A stretch of DNA of 64,000 nucleotides from UBA2233 sp002347965 [NCBI: Nitrospirae bacterium UBA2233] (GCA_002347965.1 DDYN01000031.1:52699-116698); one strand, 5' to 3'. Shown: positions 15,164 to 23,825, counted from the stretch's first letter. Notes: generated by a model not told the origin, from the letters alone. Program-made: numbers and translations.

Positions 15164-17698
15164 TCAAGAAAGGCGCTTGAGGGCAAACGTCTCTCTTGCG
15201 TGCATTTGCCAAAATGCCTCAAACGCCTTGTCGAACGAACGGTTTTCCATGTAGCGCCTGGCCTCGATCATCATCTCCTGTCTTCTTGCTGGGCTCTCGA
15301 GTAGCTCTTCGATGGCCTTGACGAGCGCGAAGCTGCTCCCAGCCTTGAACACAAGGCCCGTCCTGCCTGCTTCAAGGTTCTCGGAGGGTCCGCCCTCATC
15401 GGCCACGACGACGGGGATACCGGAGGCTTGGGCTTCGAGGACGACGTTCCCAAACGTATCCGTCGAGGAGGGAAAGACAAAAATATCGGCCGAAGCGTAA
15501 ACGCTCGAGAGCTCTTCCCCTTCAAGCGGCCCTGTGAATGTAATGCCAGAACCTTCGTATTTTGCCTTCAGTGCCCCTAGATAAGGGCCATCTCCCACGA
15601 CAACCAACTCGGCGGTCTTATGGCGCTCTTTGATAAAAAGGTAGGCATCGATCAGCAGGTCCAACCCCTTCTCTTTCGATACTCTTCCCACGTACAGGAG
15701 CTTTGTTCCTCCGTTGTTCGAAAAATTTTTCCAGATATCTTGGTTGCGAAAGCGCGGATGAAAACGCTGAATGTCTATCCCCCTCGGAAAAACCTTGATC
15801 TTATCCGGCGTAAAACCGTTTTGCACCAGTTGGTTCATCGTCGCCCTGGAGGGGACGAACACGATGTCCATCTGTTCGTAGTACCAGCGGATATATCGCC
15901 AGCTCATCTCCTCCATCGAAAAATCCCCCGTTAGGATCCGGACATACTGAGGGATGTCTGTGTGATAGATGCCGTTGATCGGGATGTCCAAGAGCCTTGC
16001 AACCAACAGCCCGGCTAGTCCCATTGGGCCGGGCGTCGAAGAGATCACGGAGTCAAACCCCTCACGCTCGCAAAACTCCACGATGTCCAAGAAGGGCGGG
16101 ACGTATAGCTTAATGCTCTCGTATTCCGGGATCGGGAATGTCAAGAGCGGAAGAAACTTGACGAATACGTCCTCTAGGTAGGCCTCAATTTTGGCGTTCT
16201 GCGGGCATGCCACGACTTTTAAGTCTTTGGCGCTCCTCTTGGCGGATCGTGCCATCTCGAGGATGGTCCTGGCTACGCCGTTGACGTCGAAGATGGTGTC
16301 CGAAAACCATACCCTCCTGTCTAAGGGTTCCCCGCGTAGGTCCTCTAGAAGGCCGAGCCCGTCTAGGACTTCACGAATACGCTTTTTGTCTTTGTTTTGA
16401 TGGTGGTAGGAAAAAAAGTAAGGCATAAGGAACATTTGAACCATGGTAAGGGCGGAGAGGTGGTTAAAGTTGTCTAGAATCTTGAAGGTTTTTAAGTTTT
16501 TTAAGAACTTCGAGACAAAGTTCAAAGTCATGTGCTGCGAGATGCCGGAAGCAAGCTTTAGGTAGTTGTCGTTTATCGCCTCCCACTTTGCCTCGTCCGT
16601 AGCCCAAAGGCCCGAAAGCTCTTCGCTATGCGTCAAAAAAGAGGCCCTTCGTCCAAGAATACGAAGGAGGGCTTGATCGCCCTTTGGGATGTCCTCTCTG
16701 GGCTCGTAGCGTTCGATGAGCCGTTTGACCTTTTTCGCGATCCCCGACTGGAGTGTGCCCTTGGCGCTGGACTTGGAGTTTTCTCCGTTGCTCCCCGACC
16801 CTTGGGAAATCTTGTCAAGCAACGAAAATAGCAAATCTTCCGGCTTTTTGGCCTCCTTGAGCACGTCCTTTGCTAAAAACTGGTAAGCAATCGCGTATAA
16901 ACTATGGGCAAGCCCCAGAGGCGAGCCGTACCGTCCTGCACCCCTGCTCTGGCCAGATCGAAGGAACGAAAGAAACTCTTCAGGCGTGGCAGCTTTGGGC
17001 ACAACCGTGTAGGCATGGCCGACAAACAGGCCCCCGTGGTCGTCCGAACCCCCTGCCATACCTCGCCTTGTCTCAAGGATAGGCTCGAGGTCCATCGGGT
17101 TTCGGTCGGCAAGCTCGAGCAGGAAGTCTCTCGTAAGGCACCCTAAAAGCCTCTCGAAGGCCATGCTCGTGATCGCTTTCCTCGAACCATTCACCGTCTC
17201 GAACGCAGGAAACAAGAGCAGCAACCTCTCGATATGGTAGCGCTTCAGGCGGTCGTTAATGGCATAGAAGGGGTGAGTCACGTAATGGACGACGTTCTTT
17301 TCGCGCAGATAAGCGACGAGCTCGTAGATATTGTCCCGCACGCTCGCAACATCCTCGTGAATCTTTTCGTCTATCCCTAGCACCTGGACGTGAATCTTGC
17401 AATCGTCCTCGGGAAAATACGTCGTGACTTCTTCGCCGACAATCACGTCCGGGTGGTGGGCGATTTCGAGCGCTCCGTCGATCACGTTATGGTCGGTGAT
17501 CGTCACGAAGTCCATTCCTAGCGCCTTCTCCGTGGTGTACACCCAAGAAGGCTCGAGGTAGCACTCCTGGCAGCCTAGCCGCCTCAAGAGCCACTGCGTG
17601 GGCTTTGTGGAGTACTTTGAGTGAACGTGAAGATCGGCCACGGATACCAACGCCCGGTCTATATTCGAAGAAAGCGCTTTCCCTTGTTCGGTGTCCAT
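15164..17698 (-). CDS. PHP-domain phosphoesterase fused to a GT4 glycosyltransferase
   Basis: In this 844-residue fusion, residues about 15-265 form a PHP domain: VADLHVHSKYS, VTITDHNVIDGALEIA, the glutamate of VGEEVT, VTHPF and GGSDDHGG supply the usual metal-ligand set. Residues 265-440 are a charged helical linker. From about 450 a complete GT-B glycosyltransferase begins with WFSDTIFDVNGVA, continues through LLYVGRVSKEKGLDLL and ends with the EX7E region DTFGNVVLEAQASGIPVVVADEGGPSEN. The first EX7E glutamate is replaced: the motif reads SSTDTFGNVVLEA, with Asp in place of the first Glu. A phosphatase joined to a transferase could act on a phosphorylated sugar. It begins 21 bases after the mutase gene. 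Confidence 0.85.
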   Translation of the reverse strand: MDTEQGKALSSNIDRALVSVADLHVHSKYSTKPTQWLLRRLGCQECYLEPSWVYTTEKALGMDFVTITDHNVIDGALEIAHHPDVIVGEEVTTYFPEDDCKIHVQVLGIDEKIHEDVASVRDNIYELVAYLREKNVVHYVTHPFYAINDRLKRYHIERLLLLFPAFETVNGSRKAITSMAFERLLGCLTRDFLLELADRNPMDLEPILETRRGMAGGSDDHGGLFVGHAYTVVPKAATPEEFLSFLRSGQSRGAGRYGSPLGLAHSLYAIAYQFLAKDVLKEAKKPEDLLFSLLDKISQGSGSNGENSKSSAKGTLQSGIAKKVKRLIERYEPREDIPKGDQALLRILGRRASFLTHSEELSGLWATDEAKWEAINDNYLKLASGISQHMTLNFVSKFLKNLKTFKILDNFNHLSALTMVQMFLMPYFFSYHHQNKDKKRIREVLDGLGLLEDLRGEPLDRRVWFSDTIFDVNGVARTILEMARSAKRSAKDLKVVACPQNAKIEAYLEDVFVKFLPLLTFPIPEYESIKLYVPPFLDIVEFCEREGFDSVISSTPGPMGLAGLLVARLLDIPINGIYHTDIPQYVRILTGDFSMEEMSWRYIRWYYEQMDIVFVPSRATMNQLVQNGFTPDKIKVFPRGIDIQRFHPRFRNQDIWKNFSNNGGTKLLYVGRVSKEKGLDLLIDAYLFIKERHKTAELVVVGDGPYLGALKAKYEGSGITFTGPLEGEELSSVYASADIFVFPSSTDTFGNVVLEAQASGIPVVVADEGGPSENLEAGRTGLVFKAGSSFALVKAIEELLESPARRQEMMIEARRYMENRSFDKAFEAFWQMHARETFALKRLS

Positions 17699-17719
17699 AC
17701 CTTATTCCCTCTTAGGGTT

Positions 17720-19192
17720 CTACCTGGTTTGGCCTTGAAACAGCTCCTTCAACCCCTCGGCCCAGGCCAGCATAGCCTGAAAAACATCCAAGGAAGCCGA
17801 TTCGAAATACAGCCTAATTTTATTCTCGGTGCCAGACGGGCGGATCAAAACCCAAGAGTCATCTTCAAAGTACCTCTTGTAGCCGTCCAGCGAGGCATCG
17901 TGCAGCATCGAGGCCCCTTGGAAGGCGCTTGGGAGGCTTTCGATCGTCGAGCGAAAGGCTTTCTCGGATCGGGCTTCCGCAACGGGGACGTCCAACCTTC
18001 GGAATGTAAGCTCTCCGTACCGAGACCTAAGCCTTAAGAGTTGTTCATGGAAAGGCCCTTCTTTGATCCGCATTTCAAGCGCAAACATGTCGGCCAAAAG
18101 CCCGTCTTTATCCGGGATGTTCGGGGAGTACGCAAAACCTCCACTCTCTTCGACGCCCAGAAGTCCCGAAGATTGCAGCATCCGCGACGCAATGTTTTTG
18201 AATCCTACGGGGCTCTCGATCACCTCGACGCCAAAGGCTCTTGCGATACGGTCAACCATGCTTGAGGTGGAAACGCTCTTGACGATGGTGCCCCTTTCCC
18301 CCCGCACACGGAGCAGGTAATCTACAATCAGCGCAATCAAATCGGTGTTATCAACATAAACCCCTTGATCGTCCATCACCCCAAACCGGTCCCCGTCGCC
18401 GTCCGTTGCCAGACCAAGGAGCGCCCCTCTTTGGCGAACCTCGCAAGCCAGGCCACGAAGCGCCCTGGAAGAAGGGGCGGTTTCTTCAAGACCTCCAAAG
18501 TATGGGTCTGGCTGAGCATGCAACGGAAACGCTACCGCTCCCGCTTTGTTCAGCAGGCGTCCAAAGCATCGGGCACTGGCGCCGTAAAGGGAGTCGTATA
18601 CGACGACGGGATTGGCTTTGCAAATTGCCCGCACATCTAGCAGCGAACACAGGTGCTCTACATAATTCTCGCTCGCGGACACGCTCCGGAGCATCCCCTC
18701 GTTTTCGATCGGCTTAGGCACGGCGGCGTTTCTATCGCACAAGGCCTCAATTTCGCCCGTTAAAGAGCCGTCCGCAAGCCCCGTACACGTTGTAAGCTTG
18801 ACGCCATGATAGTAAAACGGATTATGACTTGCCGTAACGTTGACCCCCAAGTCGTATTTGCCCTGAATGGTCGCAAACGTCAACGCCGGGGTTGTGTTCG
18901 GATGAGCCTCAAAATCGACTGAAACCCCGGAGCGCACGAGCGTACAAGCGATCAATTCTGCAAACAACCTGGAAAAAAAGCGCGTATCGTACCCCAGACG
19001 AACAACGCGTTGGGCCTCCGAATCGCCCCGACTCAGGTAGGCGGCAATTGCGTTTGCAAGGGTTACAACCTTGGAAAGCGTAACTTCTCGGGCAAGTATG
19101 CCCCGCCAACCGGAGGTACCAAACCGGATTGGAAAATCGCTTTTGTCGAACGTCAGGTTCTCAAAAAGCCCTAAAAATTGGATGATATCCAT
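17720..19192 (-). CDS. Phosphohexomutase (phosphomannomutase/phosphoglucomutase family)
   Basis: The alpha-D-phosphohexomutase of 490 residues has all four active-site elements: the entry FGTSGWRGI, phosphoserine loop VTASHNPFYYHGVK, metal loop DGDGDRFGV, sugar-specificity loop GVEESGGFAY and phosphate-binding RPSGTENKIR. The sugar loop has the Glu-x-Ser form found in both Glc and Man mutases, so the substrate is not fixed. I chose the ATG at 19192, 22 bases inside the end of the kinase gene, with GGAGC upstream; longer readings overlap that gene by 120 bases. It can supply a hexose 1-phosphate for the NDP-sugars used by the two glycosyltransferases downstream. Confidence 0.93.
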   Translation of the reverse strand: MDIIQFLGLFENLTFDKSDFPIRFGTSGWRGILAREVTLSKVVTLANAIAAYLSRGDSEAQRVVRLGYDTRFFSRLFAELIACTLVRSGVSVDFEAHPNTTPALTFATIQGKYDLGVNVTASHNPFYYHGVKLTTCTGLADGSLTGEIEALCDRNAAVPKPIENEGMLRSVSASENYVEHLCSLLDVRAICKANPVVVYDSLYGASARCFGRLLNKAGAVAFPLHAQPDPYFGGLEETAPSSRALRGLACEVRQRGALLGLATDGDGDRFGVMDDQGVYVDNTDLIALIVDYLLRVRGERGTIVKSVSTSSMVDRIARAFGVEVIESPVGFKNIASRMLQSSGLLGVEESGGFAYSPNIPDKDGLLADMFALEMRIKEGPFHEQLLRLRSRYGELTFRRLDVPVAEARSEKAFRSTIESLPSAFQGASMLHDASLDGYKRYFEDDSWVLIRPSGTENKIRLYFESASLDVFQAMLAWAEGLKELFQGQTR

Positions 19193-20253
19193 GATGCAAG
19201 CTGCTCCGGTGCGAACTTTCCTTTTGCTTGAAGCACCCTCACCCGACCGTTGAAATTTTTGAACAAAGCCAGGTCGGATGCTTTCGGACAAGAACGGTCT
19301 ACCGTCCCGACGACGGGAACCTTCAAGGTTTTACCAGCGAACGAAGACAGTTCTTCTTGCTCCAGCTGATCTATTTTGAAATCCTCCTTTGCATTGCGAG
19401 ACCACTCCAAAAACACAACCCCCTTCAGCTCTCCCCAGGGCTTTGCAATGCCATGGCCGTACACTTCTTGTACGGGAACGTCACGCTTCATCTCGAGGTT
19501 CCAGAGGCTATCTTGCCCTAAAGATGCGAGCTCTTTTAACTCCTTGTGACTCAAGAGCGTCCGGAGGCGGGGGTCCGAAAAGATCGTCCCAGGGTTCACC
19601 CTAGGGAGCTTTGGAAACCCGACGGCCTGCATGGATGACCCCGTATATCCTACGAGCACCCTATCGTTGGCCACGTAACGGAACCCTTCGCCAAGGAGCC
19701 TGAGGAGCGTTGTCGTCTTGCCGCTCCCCGAGCTCGAGGCGATGAGAACAACGCCACCCTTTCTCGTAGCCGCGGCGCCTGCGTGGAACAGCAAGAACCC
19801 CGCCTCAAGCCAGGCAAGGCTCAACACGTCGTTCACAACATTGACCGCGGAATTCCAATCCGAAACGCCGGGCTCTTCAAGCCATACCGCTCGCCGCTCG
19901 CCGTTTACGATGTAGCGCAAGCCAGAGCGAACTTTCTTTATCACCAGGAACGACCCTACTTTCAGCAAGGCTTCTTTCGCCGAAATCGGCGCAAAGGAGA
20001 GCCCGTCGAGCCCTTCTGGGAACCTTCCCGCAAGCACCGCCTTGAACTGGAGGCTTGGTCCAAAAGGCATCCTCCCCTCTTCTACGAGGTAGGGGGCGTA
20101 GCGGTCCAGCAAGGAGGTTAGAGGCTTCGGGGTGGGTGCGCTGACAATCAACTCCTGCCCCATGAGGACAAGCGGAAAACGATGGGTAGCCCTACGTTCC
20201 TGTTGCGCCAGAAAGGCCGCCAGAGAAGACTCAAGCGAGTCGTCGAAGGACAT
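19171..20253 (-). CDS. HprK-related kinase (GAK-system kinase, HprK-B type)
   Basis: The 360-residue protein is related to the C-terminal kinase domain of HPr Ser kinase/phosphorylase. The P-loop SSSGSGKTTTLLRLL is at about 173-187, preceded by FLLFHAGAAATRKGGVVLIA. ANDRVLVG at 195-202 corresponds to the HprK acidic loop. The N-terminal 150 residues are unlike the HprK regulatory domain. Its closest family by recall is the HprK-related kinase B that accompanies GAK-type ATP-grasp and amphi-Trp proteins. No HPr or PTS gene is nearby, so HPr is unlikely to be its substrate. It overlaps both neighbours by about 20 bases. Confidence 0.85.
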   Translation of the reverse strand: MSFDDSLESSLAAFLAQQERRATHRFPLVLMGQELIVSAPTPKPLTSLLDRYAPYLVEEGRMPFGPSLQFKAVLAGRFPEGLDGLSFAPISAKEALLKVGSFLVIKKVRSGLRYIVNGERRAVWLEEPGVSDWNSAVNVVNDVLSLAWLEAGFLLFHAGAAATRKGGVVLIASSSGSGKTTTLLRLLGEGFRYVANDRVLVGYTGSSMQAVGFPKLPRVNPGTIFSDPRLRTLLSHKELKELASLGQDSLWNLEMKRDVPVQEVYGHGIAKPWGELKGVVFLEWSRNAKEDFKIDQLEQEELSSFAGKTLKVPVVGTVDRSCPKASDLALFKNFNGRVRVLQAKGKFAPEQLASWISSNF

Positions 20254-21121
20254 AGCCGGCAAACAGTCGGGCGGCATCCAGCCCGTATGCTTCATGCAGC
20301 CCACGAAACCCGCCAAAGGCGCTGACTTCGTAGACCAAAAAACCGTCCGGCCCCTCGACGAGGTCCACTCCGGCATAACTAAGGCCAAACACGCGCTCGG
20401 CCTGTTTTGCTATCTCAAAGGCCGACCCAGGAAGGTCGTAAGGCTCGTAATACCCGCCTTCTGCGGTGGTCGTTTTCCAGCTCCCCTCCTTCGCCACACG
20501 AGCGTAGGCTTTAAGGAACTCTCCGCCAAGAAACATCACCCCGATGTCCCTCATCCCCTTGGCAGGAATGAACTCTTGCGCATAAAAGAAAGGGCCGTGT
20601 GTTTGCTTCCAGGCCTCTAGCGCACCCTTTTCGGCTTCCGGCCTGCCCAAACCAACCCGGATCATTCCACGAGCCTTTGAGGTAAAAAGCGGCTTGATGA
20701 CGACCTCTTGCACCTCCTTGAGAAAATTCAACACATCCTCGGCCCGCTCCGTGATCAGGGTTCTTGGCATGGGAACGCCCGCAAGGGCAAGTTGGAGCGT
20801 CATTCTCATACGATCAATCGCCGCCTCGATCGCTTCGGGAGGAGAAAACACGGGCGTTCCCAGGGATTGTATCGCTTTGAGCTGCGCTACGCGCTCTGTC
20901 AGCGTAATATCGGAGGAATCGCCCAGCTTCTTCACTACCACGGCATCGACGGATAGTGCATCCTCCAACCCGAGGCGGACTTTAAGCGAAGGCAACGATG
21001 CCGCGATCGCATCGTAAGGGACCAAAAAAGCCTCGGCCCCCTCCTTGAGAAAGGCTTCTTTAAGCCTTTCGGAAGACCAAGCGCCTGGGATACCGACAAC
21101 CGCTATTCGCTTTGAGGCCAT
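20231..21121 (-). CDS. ATP-grasp enzyme, GAK-system type
   Basis: This is a 296-residue ATP-grasp ligase or kinase. It starts RIAVVGIPGAWSSERL. The ATP-binding lysine region is VVIKPLFTSKARGM (141-153), and the metal and triphosphate side is VDLVEG (252-257) with YEVSAFGGFRGLHEA (264-278), which ends the catalytic core. The pairs KPL-x-(S/T)-K-A-R-G-M and E-V-S-A-F-G-G-F-R-G-L match, as I recall, the GAK family of ATP-grasp proteins more closely than RimK or ribosomal-S6 ligases. The product is unknown: family members may ligate a carboxylate to an amine or phosphorylate a small substrate. It overlaps the PhoU-APH and kinase genes by 19 and 23 bases. Confidence 0.85.
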   Translation of the reverse strand: MASKRIAVVGIPGAWSSERLKEAFLKEGAEAFLVPYDAIAASLPSLKVRLGLEDALSVDAVVVKKLGDSSDITLTERVAQLKAIQSLGTPVFSPPEAIEAAIDRMRMTLQLALAGVPMPRTLITERAEDVLNFLKEVQEVVIKPLFTSKARGMIRVGLGRPEAEKGALEAWKQTHGPFFYAQEFIPAKGMRDIGVMFLGGEFLKAYARVAKEGSWKTTTAEGGYYEPYDLPGSAFEIAKQAERVFGLSYAGVDLVEGPDGFLVYEVSAFGGFRGLHEAYGLDAARLFAGYVLRRLA

Positions 21122-22707
21122 GCGATAAACCGCTCCAAGTGTAGAATGCCTAGTAGATAGAGCTTTTTTGCCAACTCCAGTTGGTTGACAACCCTGCTCG
21201 AAGTAATGAACACGCGTCCCAACGCAACCATGAGCCTTCGTTTGACATGGCGATCAGAGTAAGCGCTACCAAACGCTTCGGCAAACCTTTCGAGCGATTC
21301 ATTCACAAAGACTAAGTCTTCTTTAAGGTAGGTAGAAAGCAGGGGGTTTCGAATGTTTGAAACGATGATCGTCGCGATATCCTGAATATAGTCCCCGTAG
21401 CCGGAGCGGTGCACATCGATGAACTTTACGCCGTCTGTTCTGCTGTCGTAAAACACGTTGTTGGAGTTAAAGTCTCCGTGAATCCAAACTTCAAACGGCG
21501 GGAAAACCTCCTCTTCTAGCAGGGCGGCTCTTTGAAGGAGTTCGCTCAATGAAGGGGCGGACTTGCCGCAAAAGGAAACGGGAAACTTCCTGATCTCTTC
21601 GAGCTCCGGATAAAAGGCATGCACCTCTTTTAGTCTCTTGATCAATTGAGGAACATAGCGGGTCGAAGGCTCTGCTTTTCGGATTGTCGATTGCCATAGC
21701 ATTCGAAGAACTTCGATAATCCTCTCGAGCGAGCGACGTTTTAGATCAAAGTCCCCGAAAAAGAGGATCTCTTCGAAAGTCTTGCCCTGGAGGTATTCCG
21801 TGACGAGGATCTCTCGGTCCCCAAAGTACTGCTCGACCGTTAGTTTAGGAACGACCCCAGGATAAACCCTCTGCCAATCATCGATCTTCTGCGCCTCTTC
21901 CGAAATTTTACTCCGCTCGCCTTCTTTAAGCACAAGACGCCGATGGCCATCCTGCTCCACGAGGAAAACGCGCGCGCCGCTTTTCCCCCCCCAAAGCGCT
22001 TGCATCCCGGCTACCGACTGATTTTCTAACGTTTCCCGGATATGCAGCAATTGATGGACTTTTATCTTTTCTCCTAGAATCGTGTATACTCCGAGCTCTC
22101 CCAAATTGGCAAGGACATCCCCCATGTTCTCGGCATATTTGAGGGCAAAGAGATAAGTGATCGGAAAACTCTCTTCAGTTAAGCCTACGCGACTCGCCTC
22201 TTCGAAAAGAGCGGTCACTCCTCGCTGGTAAATTTCATCCAGCCTCACCTCGAAAGCGCAGACATCCTGTGCAAGCTCGATATTTTTTTGAAAGAGCGCG
22301 TCTAGAGCCATCTTGAGCCCGGCATCGATGATACCTACAAGCTCATCAACGGGCACCCACGGGGGCATCGGGGAGTTGTCCTTGAGGTGAAGGGTTTGCT
22401 TTGCGATGTTCACCCCATAATCGGCCAGCTTCTCTAAGTTGGTCGAAACCCTCACGTATCCCCTAAGAGAGAGAACCTCGGGCTTGGGGAGCCTACCTTG
22501 CTCAATGAGATCAAAACAGCGGTCTACAATAAGGACGTTAAGGGCGTCGATCTGGTCGTCCTTCTCGATAACACCCTGGGCAAGCGTTTTATCCCTCCCC
22601 TTAAAGGCCCCGAAGGCCTCCGCCACGAGAGCTCCGACCATTCGGCCCATCTTGCCCAGCTCGTGCTGGATGCTTTCTGCATTCAGCCTTGCGTCTGCAA
22701 TATCCAT
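21103..22707 (-). CDS. PhoU domain fused to an aminoglycoside-phosphotransferase-type kinase
   Basis: In this 534-residue fusion, residues 1-230 contain two PhoU three-helix repeats: EKDDQIDALN (48-57) with NLEKLADYGVNIAKQ (90-104), and VRLDEIYQRGV with YAENMGDVLANLGEL (191-205). Residues about 235-520 are an APH/choline-kinase-like domain. The ATP lysine lies in RRLVLKEGE, the catalytic loop is HGDFNSNNVFYD (His410, Asp412, Asn417) and the metal aspartate is in KFIDVHRSGYGDYIQDIA. All kinase residues are present. It starts three bases after the first amphi-Trp gene and overlaps the ATP-grasp gene. It may be a kinase regulated by metal or phosphate sensing; drug resistance is unlikely in this context. 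Confidence 0.85.
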   Translation of the reverse strand: MDIADARLNAESIQHELGKMGRMVGALVAEAFGAFKGRDKTLAQGVIEKDDQIDALNVLIVDRCFDLIEQGRLPKPEVLSLRGYVRVSTNLEKLADYGVNIAKQTLHLKDNSPMPPWVPVDELVGIIDAGLKMALDALFQKNIELAQDVCAFEVRLDEIYQRGVTALFEEASRVGLTEESFPITYLFALKYAENMGDVLANLGELGVYTILGEKIKVHQLLHIRETLENQSVAGMQALWGGKSGARVFLVEQDGHRRLVLKEGERSKISEEAQKIDDWQRVYPGVVPKLTVEQYFGDREILVTEYLQGKTFEEILFFGDFDLKRRSLERIIEVLRMLWQSTIRKAEPSTRYVPQLIKRLKEVHAFYPELEEIRKFPVSFCGKSAPSLSELLQRAALLEEEVFPPFEVWIHGDFNSNNVFYDSRTDGVKFIDVHRSGYGDYIQDIATIIVSNIRNPLLSTYLKEDLVFVNESLERFAEAFGSAYSDRHVKRRLMVALGRVFITSSRVVNQLELAKKLYLLGILHLERFIAWPQSE

Positions 22708-22710
22708 GCC

Positions 22711-23016
22711 TCAAGGCTGGGCCTCATTCTCGACGGACTCCCGTTCGACCGTAATCAGCAGCGGCTCGGCGGCTAATTCAGCCTTTTTCTCCCAGGAAAG
22801 CTTCAGCACAAGCTTTGCTTTTCCTCCCTTCTTTTTTGCCTCTACATCCAGTTCGATCGCCCCTTCGGGGGTCAGGTACATCTCTTCCACGCCGCTTGTC
22901 AGGCGTACGGCCCCATTCCTTAGGGCGCTTGCGAGGCTCTCCAGGTATTCGGCAACGACATACGGTTCGGCGAAAGTGCTAAACTCAAACTCTTCCTTCT
23001 GCCCTCTTTTTGCCAT
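22711..23016 (-). CDS. amphi-Trp domain protein (canonical copy)
   Basis: The 101-residue protein is predicted to be an amphipathic beta-rich small domain. An N-terminal helix, EPYVVAEYLESLASALRNGAVRL, is followed by strands (AIELDVEAKKKGGKAKLVLKLSWEKK) with the family Trp at the end of an alternating hydrophobic strand. This matches the amphi-Trp domain pattern (helix, gain-like strand, ELE...L-x-W). It has a promoter and a GGAG ribosome-binding site of its own and begins right before the PhoU-APH kinase. Function unknown; it could be a substrate or scaffold for the kinases and ligase beside it. Confidence 0.85.
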   Translation of the reverse strand: MAKRGQKEEFEFSTFAEPYVVAEYLESLASALRNGAVRLTSGVEEMYLTPEGAIELDVEAKKKGGKAKLVLKLSWEKKAELAAEPLLITVERESVENEAQP

Positions 23017-23048
23017 CTGTGTCGCTCCTTTTATGACATCCTAAGACC

Positions 23049-23078
23049 ATTTTAGCGTTTTTATTCGGCAAGTCTCAA
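23049..23078 (-). promoter_or_regulatory. Candidate internal promoter before the canonical amphi-Trp gene
   Basis: Minus strand: TTGAGA (23078-23073), 18-base spacer, TAAAAT (23054-23049), each matching consensus at four to five positions. It lies in the 58-base gap between two amphi-Trp genes. It would start a transcript with the canonical amphi-Trp, PhoU-APH, ATP-grasp, HprK and mutase genes. Confidence 0.5.
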
Positions 23079-23602
23079 TGCCCAAGAACCCTAAAGCCTC
23101 TTTCTGGGCCGCTTAAAGCCTTGTAGATTTTTCCTTCCTTTTGGAGCTTTCCCTCTCCGATCAGCCGGAGCACGACAGGAGCGAGCCTTCTCCAGTTCTC
23201 TCCAAGGCCCTCACCCAACTCTATCAACGAGGCACCGTCAGGTTTTACGCGCAACAAATAATCCAGCACCCTTTCTTCCTGCAAATTACTTCCGACGGCT
23301 GAGGCAGGCTGAAATGCGTCCTCGACAGTGGTGCCGGACTCTTGGGGTCGAACATCTAGACCGACCAACATAGTAGCATCTTTCCAGCTCAAAACAACTT
23401 TTATTTTTTCTCTATACTTGCTGGAGCTTGTAGGCCTGCGACTCGCCTTGATCCGCAACAGCGGGAGAGACGATCGAGCAAAACTGAGGTGTTGCACCCC
23501 GGCTCGGATCGTAAAACGCCCCTCTCGCACGCCGTCGGCAAGGAAGCTAAGCAGGTCGGCCACCCTTTCCTTGTCCAGTTTCAGCAGCTCCTTTATCGTC
23601 AA
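23075..23602 (-). CDS. amphi-Trp-like protein with C-terminal winged-helix-like extension
   Basis: The 175-residue protein's N-terminal 90 residues follow the amphi-Trp pattern: helix RVADLLSFLADGVREGRFTI, strands, and IKVVLSWKD with the Trp. After a linker, residues about 110-170 (EERVLDYLLRVKPDGASLIELGEGLGENW onward, ending KLQKEGKIYKAL) look like a winged helix with a terminal beta-wing, which might bind DNA or protein. The start is TTG at 23602, 56 bases inside the upstream gene, with no good ribosome-binding site; the true start may be a few codons downstream. Paralogue of its two neighbours by pattern, not by close identity. Confidence 0.65.
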   Translation of the reverse strand: MTIKELLKLDKERVADLLSFLADGVREGRFTIRAGVQHLSFARSSLPLLRIKASRRPTSSSKYREKIKVVLSWKDATMLVGLDVRPQESGTTVEDAFQPASAVGSNLQEERVLDYLLRVKPDGASLIELGEGLGENWRRLAPVVLRLIGEGKLQKEGKIYKALSGPERGFRVLGH

Positions 23603-23825
23603 TGTCCAAGGCCCTCCCCTTCAACCCCTCGACCTTGAGAGTAATACGGAAGCGATCCCCATCCTCTTTGAGCTCAAACTCGAGCGCTACTGGACCGACA
23701 AGGAGCACGGGCTTGGAGGGCCCAAGCCCGCCTTCTACGACGAGCCTCCCCTTTGCAAACCCATACCCTAGGGTTCGAAGAAATTCCGCAGCTTCATCTC
23801 GGTTTAGCGTACGCTTAAAACGCAT
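23547..23825 (-). CDS. Divergent amphi-Trp-like small protein
   Basis: The 92-residue protein begins MRFKRTLNRDEAAEFLRTLGYGFAKGRLVVEG, which fits the amphi-Trp helix and first strand. ALEFELKEDGDRFRITLKVEG follows, where the canonical Trp position is replaced by Val-Glu. The C-terminal 20 residues are Gly/Lys-rich and probably disordered. It lies 28 bases after the PHP gene and overlaps the second amphi-Trp gene. The loss of the Trp suggests it has diverged or is not a functional equivalent. Confidence 0.65.
   Translation of the reverse strand: MRFKRTLNRDEAAEFLRTLGYGFAKGRLVVEGGLGPSKPVLLVGPVALEFELKEDGDRFRITLKVEGLKGRALDIDDKGAAETGQGKGGRPA

Noticed and set aside
21103-22707. Aminoglycoside resistance
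   Set aside because: The APH-type kinase is fused to PhoU repeats and embedded in the GAK-like locus; nothing suggests drug phosphorylation.
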